In this document: positions 31,249 through 32,621 of the stretch, piece by piece
Layout: each line of letters starts with the position of its first letter
Numbering within the stretch: position 1 is the first letter of the stretch
Origin: a bacterium
GTDB taxonomy: Bacteria; Cyanobacteriota; Vampirovibrionia; Gastranaerophilales; Gastranaerophilaceae
DNA length: 32,621 bases
Assembly (NCBI GenBank): GCA_017633675.1
Contig: JAGBOW010000124.1
Coordinates: forward strand, 1-32,621
Reading direction: 5' to 3'
Translations under genes and position numbers: made by a program
The notes under the pieces: generated by a model
Told to the model about the DNA's origin: nothing
Databases searched by the model: none
The model's input: the letters and a program-made list of their open reading frames with translations, nothing else

Positions 31249-32540
31249 TAGATAATTTAAAACAAATATTTTCATTTTTGGACGGCTGTTCAAATGCAGT
31301 TGATATAAGGGCTGTTTTAGAAGAAGTTTTTCCTCTGAAAGCCATATATATTTATGATTTTACAACGGAATCACTGAGAGATTTTTCAAAAAGCTGGATG
31401 TATATAAAATCCAAAGAGCTTGATGATGCGTTCGAAAAATTACAATCCAAAAAATATTATAAAGGCAAAACCAATTCATACTACGCACTCTGCAATAATA
31501 ATAAAATAATCGGAATGCTTGAATTTTCGGAACATTTGTATGATAAACTTTTGGAATTTCTGGAAATGGCAAGTTTTTGTATTTCTTTGAAAATCCAAAA
31601 TATGATTTTGTCGGAAAGAATGCAGAAAAATATCGATTTTCACGATTCTATGAAAAATATTGCAAAAATCATTGAAACTCAGTATGAAATAAATTATATA
31701 GTGCCGATTATCGGGGAAATGATTGACAAATTTGTGTCCGACCATTTGGTTTATATATTTATTAATAATGAACTCGTATGGCCGTCTGCATGCAGGGACG
31801 AAAAGATTTTTGAACTCATAAAATGTCTGAATAATAAGTCAGAATATATTTTAACCCCCGATAAAAAAATCGGATTATTTCCGTTAATATCTGAAAATAA
31901 ACTTTTGGGCTGTATTGTAACCAAAGCAACGGATAGCGTTTTGAGCGAAAAAGAGATTGAATATCTTGAACAATTATCCTCTCAAACTGCAACGACGATT
32001 AACAGAGCAAATGTATATGCGGAAATCTTAAAACACGCAACGCTTGATGCTTTGACAGGGTTTTATAATCGCAGACAGCTTGAAGAAAGGGTTAAGCAGG
32101 AAGTTTCAAGCGCAAAACGCCAAAAGAGAAATCTTTGTGTAATAATGTCGGATATTGATTTCTTCAAATCCGTAAATGATACCTATGGACACGCAGTTGG
32201 TGATTTGGTCTTGAAATCGGTTTCAAAAGTCATAAAATCGCAGTTAAGGGATTATGATATTGCAGGTCGTTACGGTGGTGAGGAATTTCTTCTGCTTTTA
32301 CCTTATACAAATCTTGACGAAGCAAAAATTGTTGCCGAACGTTTGAGGAAATCCGTAGAAAGTAAAAAAACGGATATTTCAAAGATATTGCCCGATTATA
32401 AAGATATCAGCGTTACAATAAGTTTGGGGGTTGCACAATACAATTCCAAAGAATATGAAAAAGTGTTTATCCAAAATGCGGATAAGGCCTTATATGAGGC
32501 AAAAGAATCCGGCAGAAATAAGGTAGTGGCATATAAATAA
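31245..32540 (+). CDS. GGDEF diguanylate cyclase with GAF-like sensor
   Basis: This 431-residue protein has an N-terminal region (1-125) and a second region (about 140-255) that resemble GAF domains, then a GGDEF domain (about 260-431). The GGEEF signature (344-348) and the metal residues in SDIDFF (303-305) are intact, so it should make c-di-GMP from two GTP. An RxxD inhibitory site (RDYD, 335-338) lies five residues before GGEEF, which suggests feedback inhibition by c-di-GMP. It has no membrane segments, so it senses a cytoplasmic signal. Its start codon overlaps the yebC stop. Confidence 0.92.
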   Translation: MIDNLKQIFSFLDGCSNAVDIRAVLEEVFPLKAIYIYDFTTESLRDFSKSWMYIKSKELDDAFEKLQSKKYYKGKTNSYYALCNNNKIIGMLEFSEHLYDKLLEFLEMASFCISLKIQNMILSERMQKNIDFHDSMKNIAKIIETQYEINYIVPIIGEMIDKFVSDHLVYIFINNELVWPSACRDEKIFELIKCLNNKSEYILTPDKKIGLFPLISENKLLGCIVTKATDSVLSEKEIEYLEQLSSQTATTINRANVYAEILKHATLDALTGFYNRRQLEERVKQEVSSAKRQKRNLCVIMSDIDFFKSVNDTYGHAVGDLVLKSVSKVIKSQLRDYDIAGRYGGEEFLLLLPYTNLDEAKIVAERLRKSVESKKTDISKILPDYKDISVTISLGVAQYNSKEYEKVFIQNADKALYEAKESGRNKVVAYK

Positions 32541-32568
32541 GTTTTATTAAAATGTTTTATTTGCAGGC

Positions 32569-32597
32569 TTGAACAATCATGAAACATAGTTTATAAT
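32569..32597 (+). promoter_or_regulatory. Promoter of a gene beyond the window
   Basis: TTGAAC at 32569-32574 and TATAAT at 32592-32597 with a 17-nt spacer. The start codon or RNA it drives lies past the window end. The spacer end plus -10 is identical (ATAGTTTATAAT) to that of the small RNA promoter at 27204. Confidence 0.7.
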
Positions 32598-32621
32598 GAT
32601 AATTATAATAATAAAGTCATA

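Overview
The window is AT-rich, densely coded bacterial DNA, with no gap between genes longer than about 210 bases. It contains no rRNA or tRNA gene, insertion sequence or CRISPR array that I can see. The best guess at the organism is a gut member of the non-photosynthetic cyanobacterial sister group (Melainabacteria/Vampirovibrionia, order Gastranaerophilales). Two things point there: a protein whose N-terminus resembles the cyanobacterial DUF1822 family, and several lineage-specific proteins with a short motif of the type ISFKG/ISFGA/FTGLK near the N-terminus, which I associate with that order. This is inference, not a search result.

Layout. 1-3677 (+): the end of threonine synthase, a U32-family protein and a UvrC that stops before its usual C-terminal helix-hairpin-helix domain. 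3678-7548 (-): a five-gene operon that begins with a ZorA/ZorB-like (MotA/MotB-like) proton-channel pair, continues with a UPF0210/PFL-family protein and ends with two tandem paralogous small proteins of unknown function. 7738-8823 (+): HemW. 8913-9329 (-): a small membrane protein with the ISFKG motif. 9486-17132 (+): the most unusual block. It encodes a 1000-residue single-pass membrane protein (DUF1822-like N-terminus, seven 28-residue repeats, TonB-like C-terminus), a small sigma-70-like factor, a zinc-ribbon/P-loop ATPase/TPR protein and two zf-TFIIB-type zinc proteins. The last four genes overlap or are closely spaced. I propose this as a candidate undescribed envelope-to-transcription signalling system.

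17135-22241: housekeeping genes (MnmA, YchF, DAHP synthase, a periplasmic parvulin) interrupted at 18.2-19.2 kb by a HAD-type phosphatase and a tandem pair of small HTH regulators. The HAD gene and the regulators diverge around a perfect 12-bp-arm palindrome. 22412-28187: an accessory region with a GNAT-like protein, an ISFGA-type small protein, two HNH proteins that look like split-zinc paralogues, an HExxH metalloprotease-like protein, a possible BECR-fold nuclease and, on the other strand, an orphan small RNA with a consensus promoter and terminator. 28276-32540: GlyS, YebC and a GGDEF diguanylate cyclase.

Several intergenic gaps hold long imperfect hairpins built from short repeated words (GTGAGTAGTGAG type, GAGGAATAG type, AAGGCAGG type). 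Some belong to one family that recurs at 7.6, 20.5 and 30.4 kb. Many genes carry good Shine-Dalgarno sequences. Others (uvrC, hemW, ppiC and the BECR-like gene) have an extended -10 promoter 6-10 nt before the ATG, which suggests leaderless mRNAs.
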